This document shows positions 12,858 to 28,340 of a stretch of 64,000 nucleotides of DNA, in pieces (the first letter of the stretch is position 1; each line of letters opens with the position of its first letter). The notes beneath the pieces were generated by a model. The model saw only the letters and a list, made by a program, of their open reading frames with translations, was not told the DNA's origin and ran no database searches. The position numbers were made by a program, and so were the translations under genes. Origin of the DNA: Diprion similis (Eukaryota; Arthropoda; Insecta; Hymenoptera; Diprionidae); assembly GCF_021155765.1 (NCBI RefSeq), contig NC_060112.1, forward strand, positions 25,572,001 to 25,636,000, given 5' to 3'.

Positions 12858-13691
12858 TGATGGTCAGAGGTTTCTTTCCTGAAAAAGTACAATTGTATGG
12901 TTGGATGTTATTTATGTGATACATAAGACAATTGCCAAACATAAGTAAAATGCAAGGACTGTATATTGCCCACGATAAAGTTTGCTTTACAGATCTGCAA
13001 ACAACCATGTGAGGCAGATAATTCTTATCAAAATAAGGCTGTAAAATTTTACTTGTGAGGTTTTGTAAATATTAAAAAAATAAAAGCAAGTAAAGAATCC
13101 ACCATTCATTCTATCCATTAGAAGGTATTCAGACTCCACAAATGTAAAAACGACCATCCGTTGACCGTTGACCGAATAATTATCGCATTTTAATTCGATT
13201 TTCGATCGAAACTCGCACTTCTTTTTTCGTTATTTTTCAAATAATTAACTGTCGTATAATCACCAGCCAATTACAACGCTTTGTACAGAAGATACAGTAG
13301 ATATCTGTTTTACACACATGGCAGTTAAGCTAACCTAACTTGATCTGAACCACAACGGCAGTGCAGTGTCAATCGTCAATCCTAAATTATTACCGAAAGA
13401 TTATGATCCCAAAACATCTTAGTAAAAATAATAAAACAGTTGATGCATGCAAAACATGATAATCCAGTGAGAATTGCCGATGAATTTCACTGCAGGAGGT
13501 TAAACAAATTATTTATTTTAAATTGTAACCTATGCGTAGATAACTTGATGCTGTTGAAGGTAGTTCACCGATTTTTCCGTGTACATTTGTCTGTCGATAA
13601 TTATCGTAAGCGAATTGTCAACCGTATTCTTCGTATTTAAAACGGAAAACTCTCGACTGGAGAATAGTAAACACGGAAAACAATAGAAGCA
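12858..13691. other. Spacer between the two NXF-like genes
   Basis: This holds the 3' UTR of paralogue A up to about 13100, then AT-rich DNA expected to carry the promoter and 5' UTR of paralogue B. A 66-codon open frame at 13440-13640 has no recognisable content. I see no repeats or RNA genes. Confidence 0.5.
13079..13084 (+). terminator. Poly(A) signal AATAAA of NXF-like paralogue A
   Basis: A canonical hexamer about 220 bp after the stop codon at 12857, in an A-rich context. It would give a short 3' UTR and separates the two NXF-like transcripts. Confidence 0.55.
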
Positions 13692-15305
13692 ATGGCTTCC
13701 GCTGCAGCAACAGCAGAAATTCAAATATCATGGGAACCGCTCAGACTGACACATTTTAAACCGTCGTTCAATAACCACGAACTAGCCCTTGCGGCTCGCC
13801 AGGATCTCTGGCATAAATTTATAATATTCGATGCTGGGAAGTATGAGAAAGACGAGGTACTGATCGCTGTAATAAATGCCTGCGAACCCGAAGTTCTGCT
13901 GCCCGTTATGTACCATGTCGAAAGAGGCGGTAATGGAACATTCCTGACAAAGTGTAATACAGAAGCGATAAAGAACCTCGTCAAACAAAATCTGTGTGTG
14001 ATAACACCGTCTGGAAAGGTCCTGAATATAGACATAATTTTGGGTTTTTTGAGCATGGAAGATCTCCAGTTAAATCCAACGAAGACCGTGGCTCAGGCCT
14101 TGTATTACAAATACGAATCTGGTAGAAAGATATTAAACTTAGAAAATTTCCAGAAGGTAAAATCGCTCGGTTCGATATATTGCCCAGTCGCTGCACCAAG
14201 GGTACTTTTGTTTGTGTTGCGATGCGCAAAAATGGGCATAATAGGCAACGTGAGGGAGATGAAGTTGCCAATAAGGGAATTGGTGCTGCGGCATAATGGA
14301 ATAAGCAGTTTTGTCCCGTTTGAAAAATTTTTCAACTACCACCTGACGAAGCTGGACTTACGGTTCAATGAAATATCCGATATAGACTATTTGCGCTATT
14401 TTTCGGAGTTTAAAATAACCGAACTATGGTTGGATGGTAATCCGCTTTGCACAAACTACGCGACACCTGAAGAATACATTCGAGCAATAAAGAATATATT
14501 TCCATACATCCAAAGATTGGACGGAATTATTATCGGAGTTGAAAAAAAGCTCGCCCCAACTATGCATACGAATTATATAGGAGACGGTGCTAAGCTTGGG
14601 CTCGTTAAACAATTCATTCGGCATTTCTTTACCCTTTACGATCAGGACGACCGGATAGTAATGAACGGTCTTTATGACACTGATGCATTTTACTCTATGA
14701 CCATAGGAAATGCACCTACTTATACACAGAAGAGTTTAAACAGAGTGTTTGCTAACAATCGTAATCTTCTCAAATTTGTTGACTATGCCAAATGCCAAGA
14801 ATATTTACTGAGGGGACCTGAAAAAATTATTTCAGCGCTAAGAAAGCAGCCGCCTACCACGCACAACTTAAGATCGTTTCATGTAGATTTATTGCACCAA
14901 GGTGAAACGCATTTGGTCATTTCTGTGCAAGGACTATTTTATTACAAGTCCTTGATATTTCAGTTAATGCTTTTCAATAGAACGTTTGTTATTGTTGCCA
15001 AAGACGACAACGAGTACAGCATTGTCAATGATCAGTGTCACCTTGATGTTGCGCCAGCAAGTTTTACAACCGGAGATAACAGGGACGGTAAATTTGAGCC
15101 GAAAGATGCACCAAGATTCAAACCGACACTGTTTAGTAATGCAGAAAAGGATCAACTAATTGGATTTTTATCAGAACTTTCAACAATGAACAAGGAAACT
15201 TGTAAAAAATATTTAGAAACTTCAAAGTGGGATATTCGTGTGGCAATAAACTCTTTTATGAAAGCTTACATGGTTAATGATGTTCCAAGCAAAGCTTTTC
15301 AATAA
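13692..15305 (+). CDS. Nuclear RNA export factor (NXF/TAP) family protein, intronless paralogue B
   Basis: A 537-aa single-exon frame homologous to the gene at 11277 over its whole length but clearly diverged. Matching landmarks are LWHKFIIF against VWHKIKVI, KYEKDE against RYEKDF, ELWLDGNPLC against DIWLDGNPVC, HFFTLYDQDDR against HFFTLYDQSDR, and YSIVNDQ against YNIVNDQ. Domains in order: an Ala-rich N-terminus of about 38 residues, RRM-like RNA-binding domain, leucine-rich repeats, NTF2-like domain (FNRTFVIV) and a C-terminal UBA-like region ending VPSKAFQ, as in TAP-C domains. All NXF modules needed for NXT1 and nucleoporin contact appear present, so it is not an obvious pseudogene. The start ATG is followed by Ala codons (ATGGCTTCC), a good eukaryotic context. 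Function is inferred from family only; RNA export or a germline silencing role are both open. Confidence 0.9.
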   Translation: MASAAATAEIQISWEPLRLTHFKPSFNNHELALAARQDLWHKFIIFDAGKYEKDEVLIAVINACEPEVLLPVMYHVERGGNGTFLTKCNTEAIKNLVKQNLCVITPSGKVLNIDIILGFLSMEDLQLNPTKTVAQALYYKYESGRKILNLENFQKVKSLGSIYCPVAAPRVLLFVLRCAKMGIIGNVREMKLPIRELVLRHNGISSFVPFEKFFNYHLTKLDLRFNEISDIDYLRYFSEFKITELWLDGNPLCTNYATPEEYIRAIKNIFPYIQRLDGIIIGVEKKLAPTMHTNYIGDGAKLGLVKQFIRHFFTLYDQDDRIVMNGLYDTDAFYSMTIGNAPTYTQKSLNRVFANNRNLLKFVDYAKCQEYLLRGPEKIISALRKQPPTTHNLRSFHVDLLHQGETHLVISVQGLFYYKSLIFQLMLFNRTFVIVAKDDNEYSIVNDQCHLDVAPASFTTGDNRDGKFEPKDAPRFKPTLFSNAEKDQLIGFLSELSTMNKETCKKYLETSKWDIRVAINSFMKAYMVNDVPSKAFQ

Positions 15306-16019
15306 ATGGGATCACCATAAGTATCAAAAAATGTTTTAGTTGAATAAAAAATAAAAATATCCGTCTACCATCCATGCATGGTAAAAAAACCTTATATCAA
15401 CTTCAATTATTTGACGTAATAAATAGGTACATACTACTGAACTAGATATGTATATACATAATGTATAGTTAATTTATAAGTAATTTGAAAATTGTTCACA
15501 ATTCAATTTTATACATAAGATATTTTGATTCTTATCGTCATTAGTAGTATGTACAATGTGTTTGTAATTAGATTCGTAACAATAATAGCCTATACACTAT
15601 GTTTTTGTACAATTAGACATATTATTTGTTAATAAAATAGTTTTTCTATCAGCTGTTCAGCTTCTGTAAACTTGTCACCTAATCAGTGAGTAAATTGCGC
15701 CACTCGACAATGACCAGCTTTCGTTAATGAAATGCTCATAACTGGAAAAAAAGTATCATCAGAAAATTTACTGTTACTTTGATGTTAGTTCTCCTAACTC
15801 CACTAGTATTTTTGGTAAAAAATGTGACTTCGTCTCTGAAAAATGACAGTCGAAACAGTTCTGTGACTTAAGTTCTTGTTTTATGCTTGATGTTAGACTG
15901 GTTTCCCTAATTTTTGGAGTCAGTCAACATCTAATTATCACTGAGTGCAAGATACCATACACACAATTCTAACACAATATTAGCACCTTTGGCTTTTCTT
16001 TTGCTTCCGAGAGTCTTCT
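15306..16019. other. Convergent intergenic spacer, NXF paralogue B and Integrator subunit 1
   Basis: About 700 bp of AT-rich DNA between two genes transcribed towards each other. It contains the poly(A) signals of both at its edges. I see no gene or repeat within it. Confidence 0.6.
15343..15348 (+). terminator. Poly(A) signal AATAAA of NXF-like paralogue B
   Basis: The hexamer lies 38 bp after the stop codon, with a second overlapping A-rich AATAAA copy just downstream. It would give a very short 3' UTR. Confidence 0.55.
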
Positions 16020-16025
16020 TTTATT
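16020..16025 (-). terminator. Poly(A) signal AATAAA of Integrator subunit 1
   Basis: On the minus strand AATAAA starts 11 bases after the TAA stop codon at 16036-16038. If used, the 3' UTR is only a few tens of bases long. Confidence 0.5.
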
Positions 16026-16035
16026 TTGTACCGCT

Positions 16036-19000
16036 TTAACAGCCCTGCTGTATGTTTAACAAAGCGATGCTTTTATTTATGTGAGGAATTGTGTTCACAT
16101 TTGAGTTTACTCCAAGTTCAAACACTTTTTGCATCAGTGGTAACGCGTGCTCTGTAAAAAGATCAATCAATACCATTACAGAACGACGTGTGATTCGTAA
16201 ATGGTTAAACTCTTACGCTCCCCAACAGAGGGAATGTGTTCAAAAAAAAAAATGTGAATCTTCTTACCTTGCATACAAACGACAATGTCAGGCAATCTAT
16301 CAAGCGCAGACATCAAAACATCTGCTCTGGGACTTTCTAGACATCTATGAAACGCAGCAAGAATGTTTTGATTCGATGCTGGGCGGTGTTTCAAAGCCCT
16401 TGCTAACAGCGTGTGGGCTAAAGAGCGAATATTGCCTTGCGGAGATAAAATGAGTTCCGATATAGAGTCACTGACCAGCTCCAGAACAGACGGCTTGCGA
16501 GATGACAAGTGTTCAATCTCTTGGAGCGCCATAAAAACTTCTGCAATGAGTTATCGTTACACGAAGTCAAAAATTGCAATTTGTCAGAAGAGAAACAGCA
16601 CTAAAGAAGTGTAACCAAAAAACAGAAACCATTCACCTTCGCCATGCAGTTTGTTCAGTGTCGCAAGTAAGGATGCCCAATGCTGCGGAATTGTTGGTTC
16701 GGGTGGTGGTGGCGGTGGTACGACGGCGACTATCACCTCTTCTCCATCCTCGTCTTCACACTCTCTCGGTACTGGGATGCCTGACATTAATGTGCGCAAG
16801 CTGGCTAATCCTGGATTTTGGAGTTGTAGCTCACTGCGCAGAGAATATGTACAAACGACGAGTTATAGCAACAGTTAAGGAGGGAGACAGGATAGAGAAA
16901 ATAAGTGTTTACTGCAAAATGTGCGAATGTCGGTACAGATACTTCATGGCCTTTTGCGCATCGTGGGAAATGTAAGCCTGAACCAGAGCGACAAATCGGT
17001 TGAGAAGTGATATGAGATCCTTTATTGGCCCGTAGTGCTGAAAAAAACATCGCAGATGTTATTTATTTGATTGCGAATGTACATCATAACCGAATATAAT
17101 AATTCAATGTACCTGGAAGCATTGGAAATAATTTTCGAGCGTATCCTCAAATGCTATCCTGTGTTCTTCGTTAAACAAATGTGGCTGTAATAGTTCCAAT
17201 AAGCCCATCACTTGGACAAAGAGATTCAAGTGATGACCGGTGCGGAATTGACCAAAATCTAAATACGATCTTCCCATGAGAGAAGAAGCGAGCATCGGTA
17301 ATTGCCGCAAAACCAGAATAGGGTGAACAGCAGCCATTTTCCTAGCGCAAACTTCAAACTCTTGAGATTTTGACACCCATGATTTTTGACGTGGGGTTGC
17401 AGCTAAAGCTGTTAACAACGAATGGCTTGTACAATCAAGTACCGAACCAGTCCAGTCTGTGATTTTTGCGTCACTGACAAATTTCTTTGACTGAGATGCG
17501 TCCAAGTAACATATTACTTTAGGTATTTTCATGTACATGTGGAGTAAGAATTGATGCGCCATATCAGAATGAACTCTGAAACATTAAAAGAGGATTGTAA
17601 TAACTCAATCCAGTGATTGATCACAAATAGACGATAGCAAAATAAAAATACCCATCGATATCTTCCATTTGAGAAGCCAGATGCTTGACAACGCTGCAGA
17701 TGAGTTTCTCTTCTGTAGATACACAGTGCAGTAATAAATCCAGTCTTCCTTCCATTTGATTGAGCGCAGCTTTTCTACTCTGCTGATTGCAAATAACTAC
17801 AGCTTCAGCTACCAGATACATAACAAGGTTTAGTAGCTGCTTATCAGACAGAAGTAAAATATCTTCAGGGATGTAATGTTTTGGCGTAAATTTATCCCTG
17901 CCTTGCCAAAGCTTTGGGTTGCAAGTCAAAGCCCACAAAAAGTCGAGAACAGCAGTTGGGTCATATCTAGGAGAGAAAAATGATGTTTAGAGGAATGGAA
18001 ATTGAGATTCTTACAGAAGATGAAGGCGTAAAAATTTGGTCTTGTTGAAGGTTGATAAAGAAATCCACTTACACGTTGTCGCATTTGTCGAGTAAGTGTC
18101 CTACGCACTTGTGAAGCGTAGCCCAACTTGCTCTGTGCGTCAACAACGTCAACAAATAGGGCCTACAAGCGTGCGAACTGACGATACTATTGTCAATTTT
18201 AATCTTCACTGCAGTCTTGGCGAACAATAATTTCATCTGAAGATTTGTACATGTTCCAAGTAGTTCTGGCTCAACTGCAGCCAACCAGTCTATGAGTAGG
18301 CCGGTTCGAGGTTTTATAACACCTTCGTTACTATCGGAAACAAGAAGCTTAGCCATGGCTTCGACGAGAATGTCATTGTTCTGTTGCTTTAGGCATTTGT
18401 CCAAAAGTTTGCGTCCGACTCGTTCCAGATTCAACTGATCCATGTTTCCTAGTATAGTTAGCGGGTCGCGATTTTTCGTCAGAGCTGCGAGTTCTTTACG
18501 CTGGTGATCCTTGCTCGATTGCATGTTGGCAAAGTCCTTCAGTATAGACAATATCGGTGCCTTTATATCTCCCATCAATGAGATCAAATTCAAACACATG
18601 TTACGCCCGAGGTCAAATACTTGCTGGGAAGTAGATGGTTTCTTCAGTGGTAACAGAATAATACGCATCAAAGTGCACGAGAACTGGGTCATAAGAATTA
18701 GTGATGCCAAGAATTGTTCAACTTGCATGGAGCTTAAAACGCTGCATATATGTTGAATTGCAAGAACGACAGTTCCGTTTTCCTTAACAGGATTCTGCAG
18801 ATCCCCTGTTAGAATCTTGTGCAGTCTTCGATAAGCGTCGACCTTTTGATTGGTGGGTATATTTTCGATGAAAAGTCTATTGATGAGATGTGGCACGTCA
18901 GTTTTAACCGAGCACTGTATCATCGATTGTTTTTGCACCATCGCACTGGCCGGTAGGCGTACCTGCAGTTTTTCAAATACAAAATGATTTTCATCGGGCA

Positions 19001-22000
19001 ATGGTGGTTCAACTAGCTGCAAAACTTGCACAAAGACTAAGCCTCCAGTTGCACCCCTTCTATGCTGAACTTCAACTAACTGTGCCATGTAGGTTTTGTC
19101 TAAAACAGCCTCGCCAACTGAACTTGGATCAATTTGTACCGCTGCATCAAGGGTGTGCAGTAATTTGCTCATGGAACAGACCGGGATTCCAAAGCTTTGA
19201 ATGAACAATACTAACTGAGGAGGCTCCAAGTCTTTTAAAGCAGCGTCGACCAGACGAGGGACATTGCTTCTAATCATCCTCAACTTTAGCCAATCAGGAA
19301 TCAAGAGGGCTTCTTCACTAGTGTCAACGAGAAACGCTTTCGGCGGTTCGTTCTTCTCTGGAAACCAGGTTTCCAGTAATTCGTTAAACAATCCTGGATC
19401 GTCCGACGGATCGTAAGTCAGTAAGATGATCATGGCGTGAACAACTAGAATATGCATGGTACACTCTTCTCCGGTATTCCACTGAACGAGTATTTGATCC
19501 TGACTTTCAGACCAAGTGTATCCCTCGCCTCTCGGCGCTCTAGCCTTTTGAAGATAATTGCAAAATATTGCCATAAAAGCGTGCAGTGTCTGTTTAGATT
19601 GTACACTTTCGTTGTCTGGTTGCGGTAGGATGGCGGCTATAATCGTACTTCGTTCGACGACTAGTTGCGAAATTTCATTTACCAAATCAATTACATCAGT
19701 GAGATCATCGTCCAGTGTATGCACAGCAAGGTACGCTATGTATGCTCGCACTAGATCCGGGCAATTTTCAACTTGACACGCGCCACGCAGTGCTGTAGAA
19801 ACTAAGGAGCGAACAGACAAGAAGTAAGGGATGGAAGGCAGCTTGCGCAGCAACCATATCTCTCTGTAAAACAGAAAAAAAAATTATTTCCTGTTACAAC
19901 ATAAAGGGATAGAAAAGATGCCACGCATCATGCACAAAACTTACTTTTCACTCTCGCCTTCAACTTCCATGCTTTCCTCCTCCAGAGGAATAGAGCTTAA
20001 CACAGTTTCAAGACCAGTAATTGCTTGAGCTCGACTAGCGCTTTGCTGACTGCTTAATCGTTTTAAGAAGTATTCCAATACTTCGTAGGCATGCTGTTGA
20101 TCCTGAGTTGGATCTGTGAGTAACTTCTGAAGGTGAGCAAGTAGTTGCTGTTGCCTTGGTTGTTTATCACCTGCTTGAACGCTTGTCGATAATAAAAACT
20201 CGCATAGACATTGAACTGGTAATTGGCTCAACGCCCCCTCACTGTTCTGAACAAGATCGGCAAGCCATGGCATGCTCTGAGATGAACTTTGTTGCTGCCT
20301 CTGGATTATGTGCAGCAAAAAGTCAGGCCGTCGTGAGCGACAGAGCAAATGTCCTAGGCGATGAGAGACGTTTAGAGACTGCAATTGTTCCAGAACTGCC
20401 GGCGGAGGTCTTCTTGCAATTCCGGTAGGATCCATTGTGATCAATTGAGACAATAAAAGACTGTTTTGTTCGGAAATTTGCATTCTCGTCGACGCAGCGG
20501 CCAAGTGGGTTTCATATTCTAGTATTTTTTGCTTCTCTATCGCCTCTACTTGCAGTTCCTTAGCTCGTTCTTGTTCACTAACTTCAGGTAAGGCCATAGT
20601 TGGTGGGGGATATGAAAAATGGCTGAAACAAAAATTTCATTGCTGAAATTTCGAAGGAAACTAAAAAAAAAAGATTTCAACTTCAAAAAATGAGAAGAAT
20701 ATTTACTTTGTTATACACATTTCCATGAAGGTTTGCAAAATTGGATATCTTTTCCACCCTACTGCACCGAATGAGCATGGATTATGAGCTGCTAGTATCA
20801 ACAGCATTATCCAACCTTTCCAATACAAATTTGATATAGCTAAGGTTGGTGGTTCGTAACTAAAAAAAAGCAAAGCATGATTAGAAAGCGAATATCATTC
20901 GAAGATGATTTACTGATCAGTTGCCATTGTATAAAAGTATAAAACTTACTCTGGAGGAATATTGATAGAACCTGGTGGTTGATAGACGCAAAGATTGAAA
21001 ATCAGTTCTATTATGTCCATCTTGTCAGCTGCTAGAGTAGGATAGCTTTCAGAGGAGTTTAAAGCTGCTCGCCTTATCAGTTGATCAGCTACTTCCAAGG
21101 TTTCAGAATGTGTTACACCATTTTCCTGAAAAAAAAAAAAAACAAGATAAACTTACTCCACATTAACATTGGTTCATTAGGTAGGCCCGAATAAGAAAAA
21201 GAGATGCAAAGAAATAAGAAACTTACCTTAGAAAATCCTATTAGCAGTAATCTTAGTAAGGTGCTTTGCAGCAGAGGAACATCCGACACCAGACGAATGT
21301 AGAAGACTCGATCTGATTCTGGCGGCCAATTATCCAACTTGTAATAATGGTCTGGAGATTCTAAAAGCAATATTTTATGCAGAGCATGAATTAGCTCGTT
21401 CCTTCCAACACTGTACATCTGCGGTGCTAAATTTTGAAGCCAGGAAACAGACTCGTACTGTAAAGTGGCTACCAAGTTTTGAAACTGTTGCAAGAGAGCT
21501 ACATCCTTTTTGTCACCTCTCTGAGCCAGCAAGGCAGCCTCCTTGACTTGAGGGCTGATGGCCAAAAACATGCATAAGCACAACAAATCAATGATCGATA
21601 CAAAAACTCTGTCTTTGAACTCGAAGCTGAGCAGCTGCTGCGATATTTCTTTTCTTTCTGCCATCAATGTACGCGCTAATGTGATTAGATTTATATCGTG
21701 TCTGCATACACGAACTATTTCCCTCAACAATGCCCTTAAAGGTCTTAAATAATCCTCGCGATTCATGAGCAAATCTTGAAATATCTCGGCGAGTAATCTT
21801 GCAGCAGCTTCAGGAGCAGCTTGAAACATAACTGCAAGCATCGGCATGTTATTCGGATTTCTGGCACTGGATAACTCGTTGTAGATTGTGTGTTTCAGAG
21901 TTGTTGATAAATTTTCTGGATGCAGGCTTATCAGCTCTCTAACACCATTCAGGTATATATTAATTACCGCTTTAGTCTTAAGTCTCATTTTCACCAACTG

Positions 22001-23478
22001 ACTTATCACTTCGACATCTCTTTGTGTGTGTGTTATACAATTGTAACAGACATAGCTGAGTAATTCTTGGGCCGGTCTCATAAGCTTGGGATTGTGTAGC
22101 CACATTTCTAATTTTGGAACAGCAATGATTCGAATTTCTACAAAGCCACACGCAAAGGAGAGTAGTTTCAAAAAGTTTCTGGTTATCGACTCTGGTTGAC
22201 GTCTGTTCAATTGTTCTTTTACTGTCTCTAAAACAACTAATTCAATGTTTTCTATGCAGTGCGCATATCTCGGCATAACTGGAAACTCAATTTTTTCTTT
22301 GTCTCCGGATAATTGAATAGCAGAGGTGGCGGGGTCATCGTCCTCTAAGGTTGATGGACTGTGACACTCTCTCGGTGTTAGTATCGACACATCCGGCTGC
22401 AATATACTTTTGGGTGGATGCCTCGTGTTGAATCCCGTCAAAATGTTATCCACAAATCCTTTACATTCTTCGTTATCTACCCAGACTCGTTCGCCCAGTG
22501 CATCTTCGATGTAAAGCTGTAAAAATTTGTTGGATATGTTAACATGAGAAATACTCGAACATGAGTAAATCTACAATTCGGTGATAGGCGTGATAAAAGA
22601 TTTCAGCAATTACTTTGACAAATATTTCTGGCCAATTCCTCTTCTCGTGAAAGCCTCTCATCAATAAATTGGCGGCGAGCACTGGTACCAAGGGATTTCC
22701 CTTGCTCTTGAAATTATGTGTCTGATCTCGTTTGAGGAGCGACGACAAAGCATGCAGAATACAGTCATTTGAAAAAATAGATGGGCGTATTTTTGCCAAA
22801 TACATTAAACCCATATAAATTAAAGTGTCTGGCTTCCATCTCTGATTTTTAAGCGTTCTCACAGCTCCACAAACAAGTCCAACAACTTTATCAGCCTCGT
22901 CATTTTCACTTGCTTCAAGAACCATTGGGGCTAAATCAGCTGGGTCACAATCAATGGCTACAACCTCCCAAGTCTCTGAGCTCAACATCGGAGGCCGAGA
23001 ATGTGGGACATGTGGAGCTAATTTTGCTTTCTTCTGAGGAATAAGTGACTGCAATGATCCCGGTGGCGCTTCCTTCTTACGATCTGAACCTGCAAGAATG
23101 TAATCAATTCCAATATAATCAATGCACCACTTGCGTGGTCCCAAATGTTTTTCAGATTTCATTCCTTTAATCTTATTTTAAAAAACAGAAGCTATATTGA
23201 GCATCGTGAATATTAAAGAAAGTTAAGAAGTGTAAATTTTGGTTGTACTGAATAAAGTCTATGCCCACAATCAATTCCGATTTTCTGGATAGTTTTAAGG
23301 ACTTAGCCGTACTTGACGTAGAAGAGCTCGGGCCTGGCTTGCCATGGATCACACCAGGTCGCTTCGAATCTGCAGCCTCGCCTCTAGAACTTTTTGATCC
23401 GAGAGCAAATAAGTCTGCGGGATGCTGAGCTATTTTGCTCTTGGCCCCGCGGCCTGTACCAGTCTTTACGCGATCCAT
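16036..23478 (-). CDS. IntS1: Integrator complex subunit 1
   Basis: A scaffold subunit of the Integrator complex, which cleaves snRNA 3' ends and terminates paused RNA polymerase II transcripts in the nucleus. I joined 13 exons: 23313-23478, 22614-23089, 21227-22516, 20950-21125, 20707-20859, 19945-20622, 18073-19863, 17652-17966, 17113-17575, 16913-17037, 16637-16833, 16268-16540, 16036-16151. All joins keep frame and sum to 2072 aa (human is about 2190). Diagnostic stretches are PADLFALGSK near the N-terminus, YIEDALGERVWVD, NELSSARNPNNM, DNWPPESDR, HLAAAST, LGHLLCRSRRPDFLLHIIQRQ, SQSMPWLADLVQ, YTWSESQDQ and FLVDTSEEALLIPDWLKLRMIRS. The protein is alpha-helical HEAT-like. A run of six prolines sits near the C-terminus. 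The start is ATGGATCGC, matching the family's Met-Asx-Arg opening. The first donor (AAGTACGG) is the least certain junction. Confidence 0.93.
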
Positions 23479-24422
23479 TTGTTCCCACGTTTTATGCAAC
23501 GCACAAACTATTTATGCTCTTGAGCGATAGTTGTACCTAAATATAGACGCAAGTCAATATTAATGAAATAAAATATGTTAAACCATTCAATTATACAAGT
23601 GTAAATACTTGTTTAGCATGCAAAGTTGGTAAGAATGTGAGGAGAGCAAGCAAGAGAAACAGGAAAATATAACATAATTTTGGAGTAGTTATAACCTTAT
23701 GTAGAAAGTAACTGTATGAAATTTGAGAGTAATCAGAAACGTAATACGCATATCAATAAACATAGTTTACCGGGAGAACAGAGTTTACAATCTGCGATTG
23801 CAATTCTTACCGCATCTCAACCTAACCTATACGGAGGAAGAAAAACCGTTTGACGCATAATTTGACAGGAAGACATCGTATTTCATTTTTCGAAGGATGA
23901 AGAAGCCTCTATGCTACCACTATTCTTCTCAATATATTTTCTAATTCGGGTTTTCACTTAAGTATTACGTTAATATACTTCTGATTTCCCCTTCCTCATT
24001 TTCGGGGTTGAAATCATTCAACTGCATTCAACAGTAGTTTGCAATGCTGCGACACGAGCCAATATGGCCAATATTAACCGAATTTCTTGACCGGCTGAGT
24101 CAACGCCGGCTGCAACATGACTGCAACCTATAGTAGAGATCAGTGAACGCCGTATGCTACGAGGTCTCCTTTCAGGCTCTTTGGAACGCTATAAGAGAGC
24201 GTCAATATTCCCAGGACGCAAACAACTCGAGTTGCAGGCTCTCTTCTCTAGTTACAGTTTTATGGCGACCCCACAAGCTGACGTGATTCTCCTTCTAGCT
24301 ACTCTTTTGTTCGAAGCTTGATCGCATTTAGATTGCTGGGAGAAAAAGGAGAAAAGAACTGTCTGCATTGCGGGTTCTATAGAAGCAGGAGCCTTAAGTT
24401 TATCGTATTTATTTCAAAAAGT
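23479..24422. promoter_or_regulatory. Shared divergent promoter region, IntS1 (-) and NSF (+)
   Basis: The two start codons are 944 bp apart and point outward, so both promoters must lie here unless NSF has a farther upstream 5' exon. A TATAAGAG at 24190-24197 lies about 230 bp upstream of the NSF start. It is only a weak TATA-like match. No open frame of note is present. Confidence 0.5.

Positions 24423-28340
<3,918 letters not shown>

Noticed and set aside
11792-15155. Minus-strand open frames opposite the NXF-like genes
   Set aside because: They are antisense shadows of conserved NXF coding sequence with no family similarity.
16091-16975. Plus-strand frames of 67-133 codons
   Set aside because: They lie opposite Integrator subunit 1 exons whose minus-strand frame matches the known protein.
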